A stretch of DNA of 64,000 bases from Oscillospiraceae bacterium (GCA_902792905.1 CADBBH010000009.1:1-64000); one strand, 5' to 3'. Positions 52,337 through 60,955 are shown, counted from the stretch's first letter. The notes: a model not told the origin generated them from the letters alone. A program made the numbers and translations.

Positions 52337-52346
52337 TACAGTTATT

Positions 52347-52383
52347 ACGGAATACTTTGCTTTTGGCGGAGTATTCCGTTTTC
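52347..52383 (+). terminator. Terminator after the MFS gene
   Basis: ACGGAATACT pairs with AGTATTCCGT, followed by TTTC. Stem is perfect over 10 bp, T-tract short. Confidence 0.7.
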
Positions 52384-52422
52384 AGTTCACAAATTGTTAA
52401 TTTTTTGACAACAAGAGTGCGG

Positions 52423-52451
52423 TTGAAATTTCGCGGAGAGAAAACTATAAT
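52423..52451 (+). promoter_or_regulatory. Promoter of the secreted protein at 52513
   Basis: TTGAAA, 17 bases, TATAAT. Confidence 0.75.
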
Positions 52452-52512
52452 TATATGTGCAGAGATTACCTGCGGTATATTCAAAAGAGTTTTTATTAAG
52501 GAGGCAGTTGTA

Positions 52513-53400
52513 ATGAAAAAGGCCAAAAGTATAATCAGCGTAGTTCTGGCGCTGGTCATGGCGGCTATGCTCGCCGCGCCCGCTTTCGCAGCAGAGGCAA
52601 AGAGCATCAAATTCCTCAATGATTTTATTGACAGCAAAAGCATTGCAGTCAAACTTGATGATTTCGCTTTCTCCGGAACCGGAATTCCGCTCAAGAATGT
52701 TGAAGCTAAAGCAAAATTTGAAGGCGAAGGCAAAACAAAAATTGCCGCCAAGGGTGATGTCGGCCCTCTCAGCAACGTAAAGATTATCGGCAGCGGCAAT
52801 GAGCTCAACGGATATTTCGCGTTTTTCAAGATCAATGTCAAAGAGATAATCGGTCAGAATTTCAATATCGACGATATCGCAAATCAGTTCTATCCCATTC
52901 TTGAAAAGCTTGACAAAGAGAAGGTTTCTCTTCTTACCCTGAAAGAAACAAAGGATGTTTCCCTTAATAACTACGGTACTGTCAAAGCCGAAATTCTCAC
53001 CGTTTCTCCCGATGTAATTGCCGAGAAGATTACGGCAGAGGCAATAAAACAGGGCAAGCAGGCGGAAATCGAAGGCAAGGATATTGAGGCTCTCATCGCA
53101 CTCGCAAGAGAGCTCAACATTGAAGAGCTCAATTATTATATCGCGCTCTATGCCGTAAGTCAGGGCGAAAACGGTATTGCATCGTTCTATTACAGCGGCG
53201 ACAAGCTCGTCGGCGCAAAGATTAACCTCGTTGACGAGGAAACCCTTCAGGAGCAGTCGTTTGATACCACCGAGTCAATCGGTCTCAAGATTGAGTCGAT
53301 TTCGACCGGTGTCAGCGATTCCGATTTCAATGCTCCTTCATTTGCGCTTGATATCACCGGCCTTGTAAAATTCATCATCAATCTTTTCTTTAAAAACTGA
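52513..53400 (+). CDS. Secreted protein of unknown function
   Basis: The 295-residue product starts at the ATG at 52513, with AAGGAGG seven bases upstream; the longer frame covers the promoter and is discarded. A signal peptide ends at AFAAEA. The mature part is lysine- and glutamate-rich, of mixed alpha/beta character, and ends in a short aromatic helix LVKFIINLFFKN. Similar hydrophobic tails end the ubiquitin-fusion and the DUF4430 proteins here, perhaps a common surface-retention feature. No family recognised. A strong terminator follows. Confidence 0.8.
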   Translation: MKKAKSIISVVLALVMAAMLAAPAFAAEAKSIKFLNDFIDSKSIAVKLDDFAFSGTGIPLKNVEAKAKFEGEGKTKIAAKGDVGPLSNVKIIGSGNELNGYFAFFKINVKEIIGQNFNIDDIANQFYPILEKLDKEKVSLLTLKETKDVSLNNYGTVKAEILTVSPDVIAEKITAEAIKQGKQAEIEGKDIEALIALARELNIEELNYYIALYAVSQGENGIASFYYSGDKLVGAKINLVDEETLQEQSFDTTESIGLKIESISTGVSDSDFNAPSFALDITGLVKFIINLFFKN

Positions 53401-53449
53401 TTGGACAATTCCGTCCCGCTGCTCCGGCAGCACAGGGAGTTGTATATGG

Positions 53450-53483
53450 CATGGGGAGGCAACAGCTTCCCCGTGTTCTTTTT
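53450..53483 (+). terminator. Terminator after the secreted protein
   Basis: CATGGGGAGGC-AACA-GCTTCCCCGTG followed by TTCTTTTT. Confidence 0.88.
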
Positions 53484-53530
53484 CGGAAATACAAAAAGGA
53501 ATACCCGTTCATCTGGGCATTCCTTGATTT

Positions 53531-53728
53531 TTATGAATCCTTCAATCCGAGAATGTAATCGGTAGATACGCCGTAATACTTGGCGAGCTTTATCAGAATA
53601 TCAGTCGGAATATCACGCTGGCCGAGCTCATAATTGCTGTAAACCTGCTGAGAACAATGGAGAATTTCCGCAAGTTCCCTTTGAGTTTTATCGTTTTCCT
53701 CCCTGAGGTCGCGGATTCGCTGATACAT
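53531..53728 (-). CDS. XRE-family transcriptional regulator
   Basis: The 65-residue product is a single Cro/C1-type helix-turn-helix: IRDLREENDKTQRELAEIL, then CSQQVYSNYELGQRDIP and LAKYYGVSTDYILG. I place the start at MYQRI (53728), downstream of GGGTGA. There is no ligand domain, so it may respond through abundance or partners. It is divergent from the zinc-ribbon gene, whose promoter holds a 19-bp palindrome suitable as its operator. Confidence 0.9.
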   Translation of the reverse strand: MYQRIRDLREENDKTQRELAEILHCSQQVYSNYELGQRDIPTDILIKLAKYYGVSTDYILGLKDS

Positions 53729-53785
53729 ATAATCACCCGAGCCATTCATAGTTTAAGTGATTTTATCACGCAGGGAATTCATATA

Positions 53786-53814
53786 TTGACTTTTACCGCA
53801 AATTGCAGTAAAAT
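53786..53814 (+). promoter_or_regulatory. Promoter of the zinc-ribbon/DUF5067 gene
   Basis: TTGACT, 17 bases, TAAAAT. The spacer is almost entirely a palindrome (53793-53811). Confidence 0.8.
53793..53811. promoter_or_regulatory. Palindromic operator candidate for the XRE regulator
   Basis: TTACCGCAAATTGCAGTAA is a 19-bp palindrome with two symmetrical mismatches and a centre between half-sites TTACnGCAA. It sits between the -35 and -10 boxes, as in classic repression sites. Confidence 0.6.
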
Positions 53815-53847
53815 AATGTTTACAATAATCCGAAAGGGGTAAATAAA

Positions 53848-54570
53848 ATGATTTGTCCAAAATGCGGAAACGAATTCGGAGAAGGTCGGTTTTGCTCAAA
53901 TTGCGGCGCTCCGAGAGCAAATGCCAACCCGACAAATCCCGTTAATCCACCTGCTCCAAATTCAAACAAAATGAAAACTTGTAAATCCTGTGGTCAGCTG
54001 ATAGCGAAAAGCGCAAAGAAATGTCCCAACTGCGGTGCAAAGAACCCTCAGCCGGTCTATAAAAAATGGTGGTTCTGGTTAATCATCTTAATTTTTCTTT
54101 TTATTATTATCGGAGCTGCCGGCAGCGGCGACAATGATACTTCATCCGACAGCGGCTCTTCCACAACCAAATCAGCCGGAGTCATTGATACCACCAAATC
54201 AAAAGAAAATGACCTTGGTCAGTATTCGGTAGAAATTTTGAACGCAAGGATGACTTCAACATACGATAACAAGCCTGCAATTGTAGTCACGTATAAATTT
54301 ACGAACAATACAAATGATACTCCGACGGCTTTCTTTACCGCATTTGACGATGAAGTATATCAAAATGACGTGGGGTTAAACAGCGCATATTTTCTCAGAG
54401 ACGGGGATCCTTATAACAGCGATAACAGCACAAAAGCGATTAAAAAAGGTGCGTCTATTGAAGTTGAACAAGCATATGAGCTGAATGATTCAAAAACAGA
54501 AATTGTAGTAGAAGTAAAAGAATTGTGGAGTTTCAGCGATAAAGTAGTGTCAAAGACATTTAAGTTTTAA
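53848..54570 (+). CDS. Zinc-ribbon membrane protein with DUF5067-like domain
   Basis: The 240-residue product has two N-terminal zinc ribbons (CPKCGNEF...CSNCGAP and CKSCGQLI...CPNCGAK), a membrane helix (about 74-93), a Ser/Asp-rich linker and an extracellular C-terminal domain (YSVEILNARMTS, IVVTYKFTNNTNDT, KGASIEVEQAYEL) which I recognise as DUF5067-like, an immunoglobulin-type fold. AAAGGGG precedes the ATG. It has lower G+C than many neighbours. Divergent from the XRE gene and probably controlled by it. Confidence 0.85.
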   Translation: MICPKCGNEFGEGRFCSNCGAPRANANPTNPVNPPAPNSNKMKTCKSCGQLIAKSAKKCPNCGAKNPQPVYKKWWFWLIILIFLFIIIGAAGSGDNDTSSDSGSSTTKSAGVIDTTKSKENDLGQYSVEILNARMTSTYDNKPAIVVTYKFTNNTNDTPTAFFTAFDDEVYQNDVGLNSAYFLRDGDPYNSDNSTKAIKKGASIEVEQAYELNDSKTEIVVEVKELWSFSDKVVSKTFKF

Positions 54571-54576
54571 CTGACA

Positions 54577-54605
54577 TATCCCCATCTGAAAAACAGATGG
54601 GGATA
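54577..54605. terminator. Two-way hairpin between convergent genes
   Basis: TATCCCCATCTG-AAAAA-CAGATGGGGATA, a perfect 12-bp stem without T-tract, between the zinc-ribbon gene and the end of the ECF operon. Confidence 0.65.
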
Positions 54606-54607
54606 AT

Positions 54608-55306
54608 CTATATCTCATACTTCATTTTTATCCTTCCGAGTTTTTCGCGGAAGGGTTTTTCGAGCAGCAGTGTAAAAAGCACATTCGAGAGCGCGTATGT
54701 TGCAGTAAACGGAAGAGCTGTGATGATTACCGCCCGGTATGCGGAGAGACTGAATTCATTCATTTCCCATATAACAGTGAATATATCCATAATAAGCGAA
54801 TAGGCAACTCCCGCTGTAAGAGTATAGACACACAGGCGGATTTTATGCCCTTTGAGAAATTCTCCGAGCATACCTGCGACCATCCCGATAAGCCCCCAGG
54901 CAAGCATCTGAAACGGAGTCCAGGTGCCCTGAGATGCCGCAACATTTGAGATGAGCGCCGAAAAAGCGCCGATCATAAATCCTGCTTCGCCGCCGAGATA
55001 AACGGCCGCGAGTACAGTCACCGCCGTTATCGGATTTACTCCCGGAAGCGGGGAGCAGATAATCCTGCCGATTGAGGCGATGGCTATGAAAACCGCTGTC
55101 AGCACCAGCCGTCTGGTGCCCGTCTTTCTCTTTTCAAATCCGCAGAAGAAGATGACGAGAGTCAGTGCGCAGACGGCTGTAATCATCCAGAGCATTCCTC
55201 TCGCTCTGAAAATGAAGAGCCCTGATATTACGAGCGCGGGCATAAGGATAAAAGGTATAAAAACGGATAATGTCTTTTTGAGAGGGCTGATTCTTTCTGT
55301 ATTCAT
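54608..55306 (-). CDS. ECF transporter substrate-binding membrane subunit (S component)
   Basis: The 232-residue polytopic protein has about six to eight helices and the ECF-S pattern (RLVLTAVFIAIASIGRI, PGVNPITAVTVLAAVYLGG, GAFSALISN). The ATG at 55306 has GGAGG six bases upstream and shares one base with the EcfA stop; an ATG 18 bases earlier precedes that site and is rejected. S components bind the vitamin; operon context with a cobalamin-type riboswitch and DUF4430 proteins points to vitamin B12 or a precursor. Confidence 0.85.
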   Translation of the reverse strand: MNTERISPLKKTLSVFIPFILMPALVISGLFIFRARGMLWMITAVCALTLVIFFCGFEKRKTGTRRLVLTAVFIAIASIGRIICSPLPGVNPITAVTVLAAVYLGGEAGFMIGAFSALISNVAASQGTWTPFQMLAWGLIGMVAGMLGEFLKGHKIRLCVYTLTAGVAYSLIMDIFTVIWEMNEFSLSAYRAVIITALPFTATYALSNVLFTLLLEKPFREKLGRIKMKYEI

Positions 55307-56934
55307 CACGAGCCTCCGAGACATTTTTCCGCGTCGTCAACGGTGACTATAAAGGGATTGTACGGCGACACGATGCGGTTGATTGACGTTGTATAAAAAA
55401 TGTTTTCGGCAAAGAATCTGTGCGGCTCGTCAACCGTCGTGACGTTGCCTCTGAAAAACATAGCCGTGCGGTCGGCGCAAAGAGCGGCGAATTCTACATC
55501 GTGCGTGACCGCAATAATCGTAATCCCTTGATCTTTAAGAGATTTAAGTACTTCGCAGACCGTCCTCTTCGCTTTTGCATCCAGCCCTTTTGTCGGTTCA
55601 TCGAGCAGGAGAAGGCGGGGCTTTGAAGCAAGAACCTTTGCCAGCGCCGCAAGCTGCATTTCACCGCCGCTGAGATCATAGGGATGAATACCGGCAGCAT
55701 AACTCAAATCATATGGGATGATGCTGAAATCCGCGCCGGCTTCGGCAAGCTCGTCCCCGAGCGTGCTCTTTACAAATACGGACTGCGCATTCTGCGGCAG
55801 CAGGGCAACACAGTTGTCGTAGAGCGACTGTCCGCTGTATTTCTTTATGTTTTTGCCGAATATTTCTATTCTGCCTGCATAAGGGCGGACCAGCCCCGAT
55901 ACAGTATAGAGCAGGGTCGATTTTCCCGAGCCGTTTGCGCCGAGAATACAGAGAATCTCACCCTTTGCGGCGGTCAGCGAGGCGTTGAAAAGCACATCCG
56001 GCTCATCTTTTGAATACCTGAAGCAGACATCCCGTATCTCCAGTGCGGGGTCTTTTATTTTTTCGTTTTTTCCGGGAATTGAATCTGCAGAACTTGCGTA
56101 TGACAAGCGCGCGGAAAACCCGGATTTTTCGAGAAATTCACGCCCTTCACGAACCGTCAGCGGACACTCTCCATCTCCGCAGAATAAATTGAAAAGTTTT
56201 GCGCTGCCCGGCAGTGAATCAAATAGGAAATCGTCGCGCCCGATTTTCTTTACAACATCGCGCGTTTCCCCGCAAATCCCGATTTTTCCGTTTTCAAGGA
56301 CCGCAGTCTTATTGCCGAGGGGCATCACGTTTTCAAGGCGATGCTCCGTGATAATTATCGTGATTCCCTGCTCGTCATTGAGTTTTTTGAGCGAGGAGAG
56401 AAATTCTCCCGCAGCGACCGGATCAAGCTGGGAGGTTGGTTCATCAAAAATGATTACATCGGGATTCATAGCGAGCACAGAGGCGAGCGCTACGGTCTGC
56501 TTCTGACCGCCAGAAAGCTCGGCAATATTCTTGTCAAAGAGAGAATCTATGCCGAAGTATCCGGAGATTTCAGCGATTCTGCGGCTCATCTCGGATTGTG
56601 TGAATTTAAGGTTCTCCATCCCGAAGGCGATTTCGTGCCAGACCTTGTCCGTCACCGTCTGATGCTCGGCCGATTGACAGACAAAGCCGATTTTTATGCT
56701 TTCGGAGGGCGTGAGCAAATCGACACTTTTTCCGCTATAAAGGATTTCTCCGTCTCTTTCGCCCTTCGGCGAGAGCTCCGGTTTCATGAGGCGCAGGAGA
56801 GTCGTCTTTCCGCTTCCGGTCGCGCCGCAGAGAATCAGGAAGTCGCCGCGCTCTATCTTCAGGTTGACTCCGTCGAGAATCCGCCCGCTCCCGGGATATG
56901 AGAATGAGAGATTGTTGATTTCAAATAATGCCAT
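55306..56934 (-). CDS. ECF transporter duplicated ATPase subunit
   Basis: The 542-residue product contains two ABC ATPase domains in one chain. The first has GATGSGKTT, LSGGQKQ, VIIFDEP; the second GANGSGKST, LSGGEMQ and LLLLDEP. Thus EcfA1 and EcfA2 are fused, as in some Firmicute ECF systems. GGAGGTGA precedes the ATG inside the EcfT gene, giving a 76-base overlap. Confidence 0.95.
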   Translation of the reverse strand: MALFEINNLSFSYPGSGRILDGVNLKIERGDFLILCGATGSGKTTLLRLMKPELSPKGERDGEILYSGKSVDLLTPSESIKIGFVCQSAEHQTVTDKVWHEIAFGMENLKFTQSEMSRRIAEISGYFGIDSLFDKNIAELSGGQKQTVALASVLAMNPDVIIFDEPTSQLDPVAAGEFLSSLKKLNDEQGITIIITEHRLENVMPLGNKTAVLENGKIGICGETRDVVKKIGRDDFLFDSLPGSAKLFNLFCGDGECPLTVREGREFLEKSGFSARLSYASSADSIPGKNEKIKDPALEIRDVCFRYSKDEPDVLFNASLTAAKGEILCILGANGSGKSTLLYTVSGLVRPYAGRIEIFGKNIKKYSGQSLYDNCVALLPQNAQSVFVKSTLGDELAEAGADFSIIPYDLSYAAGIHPYDLSGGEMQLAALAKVLASKPRLLLLDEPTKGLDAKAKRTVCEVLKSLKDQGITIIAVTHDVEFAALCADRTAMFFRGNVTTVDEPHRFFAENIFYTTSINRIVSPYNPFIVTVDDAEKCLGGS

Positions 56935-57785
56935 CTGAGCCGGTCACCTCCTTCGATAAATGTCGGCATCATACACAGAAGCGCAAAGGCGATATATCCG
57001 GCAACCGCGCCTGTGTCTGCGCGTATAGCCGTGATTTCGGGATAATACCAGAATTCAAACGCGCCGCTTGCAGTTGCGTAGATTGAGACACCCGCAAAAG
57101 CAAGAAAAGCCAGAGAGAAAAAGGCATCCCGTCTCTTGAACGAAAAGATTGCGTAAGGTCTTCGCCTTCTTCCCGTATATCCGCGCGCCGCCATGCTGTC
57201 GGCTGTGATGATGATATTTTCGGTCGCGTAGGTAATCATAGCCGAGAAAACACGCGAAACACCTTTAATTCTCGATATTATCGTTTCGCCTTTATACAGT
57301 CCCATCGCCTTTTGCGAGGCGTTGATTTCCTTAGCCTGTCTTGCGAAAAGAGGTATGAACCGCAGAGCCATTGTCAGAATCAGCGCGGCCTTAGGCGAGG
57401 CCTTGCCGATTGTATATATAATTTTATCCGATGTCATAATATCCGCAAATGACGAATACCAGTAAATGACCGATGCTGCCGTAATGCCCGTAACAAGCCC
57501 GAAAATAAAGGCTTCATAGGTTACGGGATTGTTATTGATAACGAGCAGAACTGTTTTTCCGTTATGGCTGAAAAGCGGATTGACAATGCAGCATCCCGCC
57601 GCCGTAAGCAGCGCGGGAATATGCACACCGTATTTTCCGCCTTTTCCGCGAATCAGCAACAGCGAAAGCGAGCCGATAAGCGAAATAACGGCGGTTACCG
57701 GATTGAGGTTGAACATCGCGATAACAGCCGTTACTATGAAGTATCCGAATACGGCGGCGGGATTGAATGAAGCAAAATCAATCAT
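56859..57785 (-). CDS. ECF transporter transmembrane coupling subunit EcfT
   Basis: The 308-residue membrane protein has several helices and the EcfT coupling motifs with Ala-Arg-Gly (MAARGYTGRRRR). ALRFIPLFARQAKEINASQKA is family-typical. It couples ATPases to the S component. Overlaps the upstream gene by four bases and the ATPase gene by 76 bases. Confidence 0.93.
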   Translation of the reverse strand: MIDFASFNPAAVFGYFIVTAVIAMFNLNPVTAVISLIGSLSLLLIRGKGGKYGVHIPALLTAAGCCIVNPLFSHNGKTVLLVINNNPVTYEAFIFGLVTGITAASVIYWYSSFADIMTSDKIIYTIGKASPKAALILTMALRFIPLFARQAKEINASQKAMGLYKGETIISRIKGVSRVFSAMITYATENIIITADSMAARGYTGRRRRPYAIFSFKRRDAFFSLAFLAFAGVSIYATASGAFEFWYYPEITAIRADTGAVAGYIAFALLCMMPTFIEGGDRLRWHYLKSTISHSHIPGAGGFSTEST

Positions 57786-59800
57786 TTGAGGTCATCTCCG
57801 ATATTGCGTGTATATTGCCATTTTATGCAGTCGCCGTCGTTCAATGTATATTCACCGCAGCCTCTGTCGGCAAATTCGCCGTTTACCGAATACATCCAGC
57901 CCGAGAGATTGCCGTAGTCAAATTCATAAAGATAATTAACGCCGGCAATATAGGCGCGTGAATGGTCGGAGAGAGTCTGCGTATTGTCTTCAATCTGAAT
58001 TTTATATTTTTTTGCCGCGTAAATGAGGCAGTCATAGACCGTTGAACCCTCATCGAGAGTGAATTCGGTTTCGGGGAGTATGATTCCGTCGGAGGGCGTG
58101 ACGCTCTCTTCGCCTTCGCCGGCAACGGTTTCGCAGGTTATGCTCATCGTGACCGTCACGGTGTCGGCTGAATTCACCGCGGGAGTTTTATAGTATTCAT
58201 CGGGAGTTTTGATATCGCCGAAGAATATGCCTGCCGTGCCTGCGGCGGCTACGGCAAATATGATTATATAGTTGACCGCTTTTTTCTTTCTGATAATCAG
58301 AATCGCCGCGCCCGCGAGCGCAAGCGCCCAGACTCCCGAAATCAGAATGATTTTGATTTTCGGAAGTGCATTCTTATTATTTTCATCGTCCGTAATTTTA
58401 TTATTGTTGTCTTTTTTATCAGCTTTCTGAGAAACGCTTTCCTGCGTGTATTCTGAAACGGAGGGAAAAACTGTTGTATTTTCTGCCTCAATTGCAGATT
58501 CCGAATAAGTAACCGAAGCCGTTCCTTTTGTTTTTTCGGTAGGTTTGATTATTCCCGTCTTTGCTTGCGCGGTTGTCCCGGACTTTTCGGGTTTTGACGT
58601 TGTTTCTTTTTTTGCTCCCGAAGCAGTGTCGGTTTTTGTCTTTTCAGCGCTGTCTGTGCTTGCGGATTTATCGGGTCTTGTCGTCGTCCGTCTGCTGTAT
58701 GATGAATAAACAGCCGTTGTCTGCGCGGAGGTCTGCGCAGCGGCACGGGTTGTTGTCGCAGTGTTATCACTAATTGCAGCAGGCCGTGTTGTTGTAGCTA
58801 CGGCATAAGCTTTTCCACCCTGCTTTTTTGGAATTCTTATGCCTGTTTCAATATCGTAGAGTGCGCCTTTGCCGCTCTGCATACGATAAATAGAAATCAG
58901 CGAATACAGTGCCTGAACGGTCGCCATGGAGTTATAGCTTCCGCTGTCGTGAGTATAACCGCCGTCGGCGAGTTTGAATGACATCAACGAATCGACCGCG
59001 CTTTTGCCGTTTTTTATAAACCTTGAATCGGTGAGCGGGTTTATGCCCAGTGCTGTCAGCGCGACGATAACCTGCGCTGCGCTCTCCGGATTCTTCTTGC
59101 CGCTGTCAATGAATCCGCCGTCGCTCTGCTGCATTTCCGAAAGAGCGGAAACGGCGCTGTCAATCGCTTTTCTGACAGCGGCATCCGACTTGAAATGCGC
59201 GAGCGCCTGAACCACCATTGCGGTAACATCAACCGTGCTTTTTGTTCCGCTGAGTGCCCAGCCTTCTTTTTCTTTGGTTTCGTTGTCTGTTATCTGCATA
59301 GAGAGCAACTTATCAATGTATGGTTGACCTGAAGATTTCGGTTCTTCACAGCAATTTGCAATCAGGTGAAGTCCGTAGACATAACTCATAATCCCCAGTT
59401 CACCTACGTCATTTTTCAGCCGATCTTCAACAAAACTTTCATTTGTGTTCATCGCAGCAAAAATGAGTGCCAGAAAGAGCCGGGTTGTCGGTGAACTGTT
59501 GCTGTATTTTTTCAGCGAATCGGCATATTTCGAACAACTGAGAGCATCGCCTTTATACTGGATAAGCGAAAAAGCAAAGGTGTAGTATACGCCGGGATTT
59601 GCGGCAAAGCCGTTGAGCATCTGCTGAATATCCTTTACTCCCGCGCGTTTCATTTCGCTCTCAAGAATTGAATCAATTTCATTCTGAATACCGGATGCGG
59701 AAACGGCATCGGCCCGGAGTGAAAACACCCCGGGCAAAGCCGTAAAAACTATTGAGATAATTATGATTGCGGCAAGAGCCGCACATCCGGTTCTTTTCAT
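57782..59800 (-). CDS. Transcobalamin-like surface protein (alpha-barrel plus DUF4430)
   Basis: The 672-residue product has a signal peptide, then an alpha/alpha-barrel of prenyltransferase/squalene-oxidase-type repeats (about 60-330; VRKAIDSAVSALSEMQQSDGGF, VDSLMSFKLADGGY). A Thr/Lys-rich linker, two membrane helices (about 475-525) and a DUF4430 domain at the end follow (VYDCLIYAAKKYK, LYEFDYGNLSGWMYSVNG). Barrel followed by DUF4430 is the order in animal intrinsic factor and transcobalamin, which clamp cobalamin between these domains. Two helices between them would place both outside. Likely a B12 capture protein. Confidence 0.85.
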   Translation of the reverse strand: MKRTGCAALAAIIIISIVFTALPGVFSLRADAVSASGIQNEIDSILESEMKRAGVKDIQQMLNGFAANPGVYYTFAFSLIQYKGDALSCSKYADSLKKYSNSSPTTRLFLALIFAAMNTNESFVEDRLKNDVGELGIMSYVYGLHLIANCCEEPKSSGQPYIDKLLSMQITDNETKEKEGWALSGTKSTVDVTAMVVQALAHFKSDAAVRKAIDSAVSALSEMQQSDGGFIDSGKKNPESAAQVIVALTALGINPLTDSRFIKNGKSAVDSLMSFKLADGGYTHDSGSYNSMATVQALYSLISIYRMQSGKGALYDIETGIRIPKKQGGKAYAVATTTRPAAISDNTATTTRAAAQTSAQTTAVYSSYSRRTTTRPDKSASTDSAEKTKTDTASGAKKETTSKPEKSGTTAQAKTGIIKPTEKTKGTASVTYSESAIEAENTTVFPSVSEYTQESVSQKADKKDNNNKITDDENNKNALPKIKIILISGVWALALAGAAILIIRKKKAVNYIIIFAVAAAGTAGIFFGDIKTPDEYYKTPAVNSADTVTVTMSITCETVAGEGEESVTPSDGIILPETEFTLDEGSTVYDCLIYAAKKYKIQIEDNTQTLSDHSRAYIAGVNYLYEFDYGNLSGWMYSVNGEFADRGCGEYTLNDGDCIKWQYTRNIGDDLK

Positions 59801-59825
59801 AGATTAAGGATAAAGCGAAAGTTGA

Positions 59826-60650
59826 TCAGGGAAGGGGAGCGGGATTGATAAGTCCGGCTGCTTTTTCAAGAAGGCCGCTGAAGAAATCCTTGATTGTGTC
59901 AATGATTTTATTTAGCAGGCCGATAAAGTTGAACTGAACTGTAACCTTGCAGATGGGAGGAGTCAGGATAACCTGATTTTCACCCTCTGCCGCCTTCGGA
60001 GCTTTTGCGCTGATGATATGCTCGCCCGATATGGGAATAACAACGCTTGCCTTGCCGTCCTTATCGGTCTTCACTCCGGTCGCAACGCCGTCAACGGTGA
60101 TTTCCGCACCCTCGCAGGGAACGAAAACGGGCTGCCAGTTTTCATCAAAACCGCTCGAGTAAGTGTAGGTGACTTCTACGGTATCATAGGAATTGGCCTT
60201 GACATTGTTTTTGTCAAAGAAAGAATAGCTGTCGCTCCAGTTTTTTGCATCCTGGTATGCCCAGGCATAAAGGAAGTCGCCGTCTTTTACGGGATCCGCA
60301 AGTCCCATAGCCATCTGATTATTCAGATAATAGCCGAGACTTCCGCTGTTCTCTTCTCCCCAGAGCTTGCCGAGGCTGAGCCCGTACTGGCCGGTATATG
60401 AATTATAGCCCTTTGCGGCTCCACCTTCATAATACTGCTCGTGAGCGCAGTAGAGAGCGTCATTAATTGTGAGTGCGCCGTCATTGTCGATATCCGAAAC
60501 AACAACGGTCTTGTTGGGAAGGACAAATTCGCCCTTGCTGCTTGTGATTGTGCAATAGACGATTGTTCTTGATTCTTCCGCTGCGAATGCAGGCACGGCA
60601 GCGCTCAATACCATCATCAACGCGAGCAATACAGATAATGCTTTTTTCAT
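59826..60650 (-). CDS. Secreted DUF4430-like protein, probable cobalamin binder
   Basis: The 274-residue product has a signal peptide ending AFAAEE, then a DUF4430-like domain (INDALYCAHEQYY, GSLGYYLNNQMAMGLADPVKDGD), an Ig-like carboxypeptidase-regulatory segment (GVKTDKDGKASVVIPISGEH) and a hydrophobic C-terminal helix ending in Pro-rich residues. First gene after the riboswitch. GGAGAAACATT precedes the ATG. Probably binds B12 near the surface and passes it on to the ECF system. Confidence 0.82.
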   Translation of the reverse strand: MKKALSVLLALMMVLSAAVPAFAAEESRTIVYCTITSSKGEFVLPNKTVVVSDIDNDGALTINDALYCAHEQYYEGGAAKGYNSYTGQYGLSLGKLWGEENSGSLGYYLNNQMAMGLADPVKDGDFLYAWAYQDAKNWSDSYSFFDKNNVKANSYDTVEVTYTYSSGFDENWQPVFVPCEGAEITVDGVATGVKTDKDGKASVVIPISGEHIISAKAPKAAEGENQVILTPPICKVTVQFNFIGLLNKIIDTIKDFFSGLLEKAAGLINPAPLP

Positions 60651-60691
60651 AATGTTTCTCCTTTATTCTTTCGGATGAAATCCGTTTTTTG

Positions 60692-60727
60692 ACAAAAAAC
60701 AACGCCTTCCCGCTACCGGAAAGACGC
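60692..60727 (-). terminator. Riboswitch expression-platform terminator
   Basis: GCGTCTTTCCGG pairs with CGGGAAGGCGT around a short loop, followed by TGTTTTTTG on the minus strand, 42 bases before the first gene. Confidence 0.85.
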
Positions 60728-60737
60728 AACCCAAAGA

Positions 60738-60936
60738 GACCTTCGCAAACCTGCGAAAGCCGACGGCGTCATTTCCCATTCCCGGAAATTTTCAGGAACA
60801 CCGGCGGCTCAGCGTTATCAGACACAGCAACCGCTTGATTCCCTTATCCGCGTGCGCCCGAGGAGCCTTCCGACTGTAACGGCAATGGATGTTGCGACGG
60901 ATTTTCACCGCGCTTTCCTCCCTTGATTGCGGGCGC
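60738..60936 (-). ncRNA. Cobalamin-type riboswitch
   Basis: The minus-strand leader contains GGTGAAAATCCG preceded by an A/G-rich GGGAGGAAAGCG, then GCCGTTACAGTCGG and the later segment GCCGTCGGCTTTCGCAGG. These parts follow the order of the cobalamin riboswitch core and B12 box, with deviations from the most common GCCACTGT form. A terminator follows and two DUF4430 proteins plus an ECF transporter are controlled. Ligand may be adenosyl- or methyl-/hydroxocobalamin; assigned by eye. Confidence 0.75.
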
Positions 60937-60955
60937 TGTTAAATTTTACTGTTTC

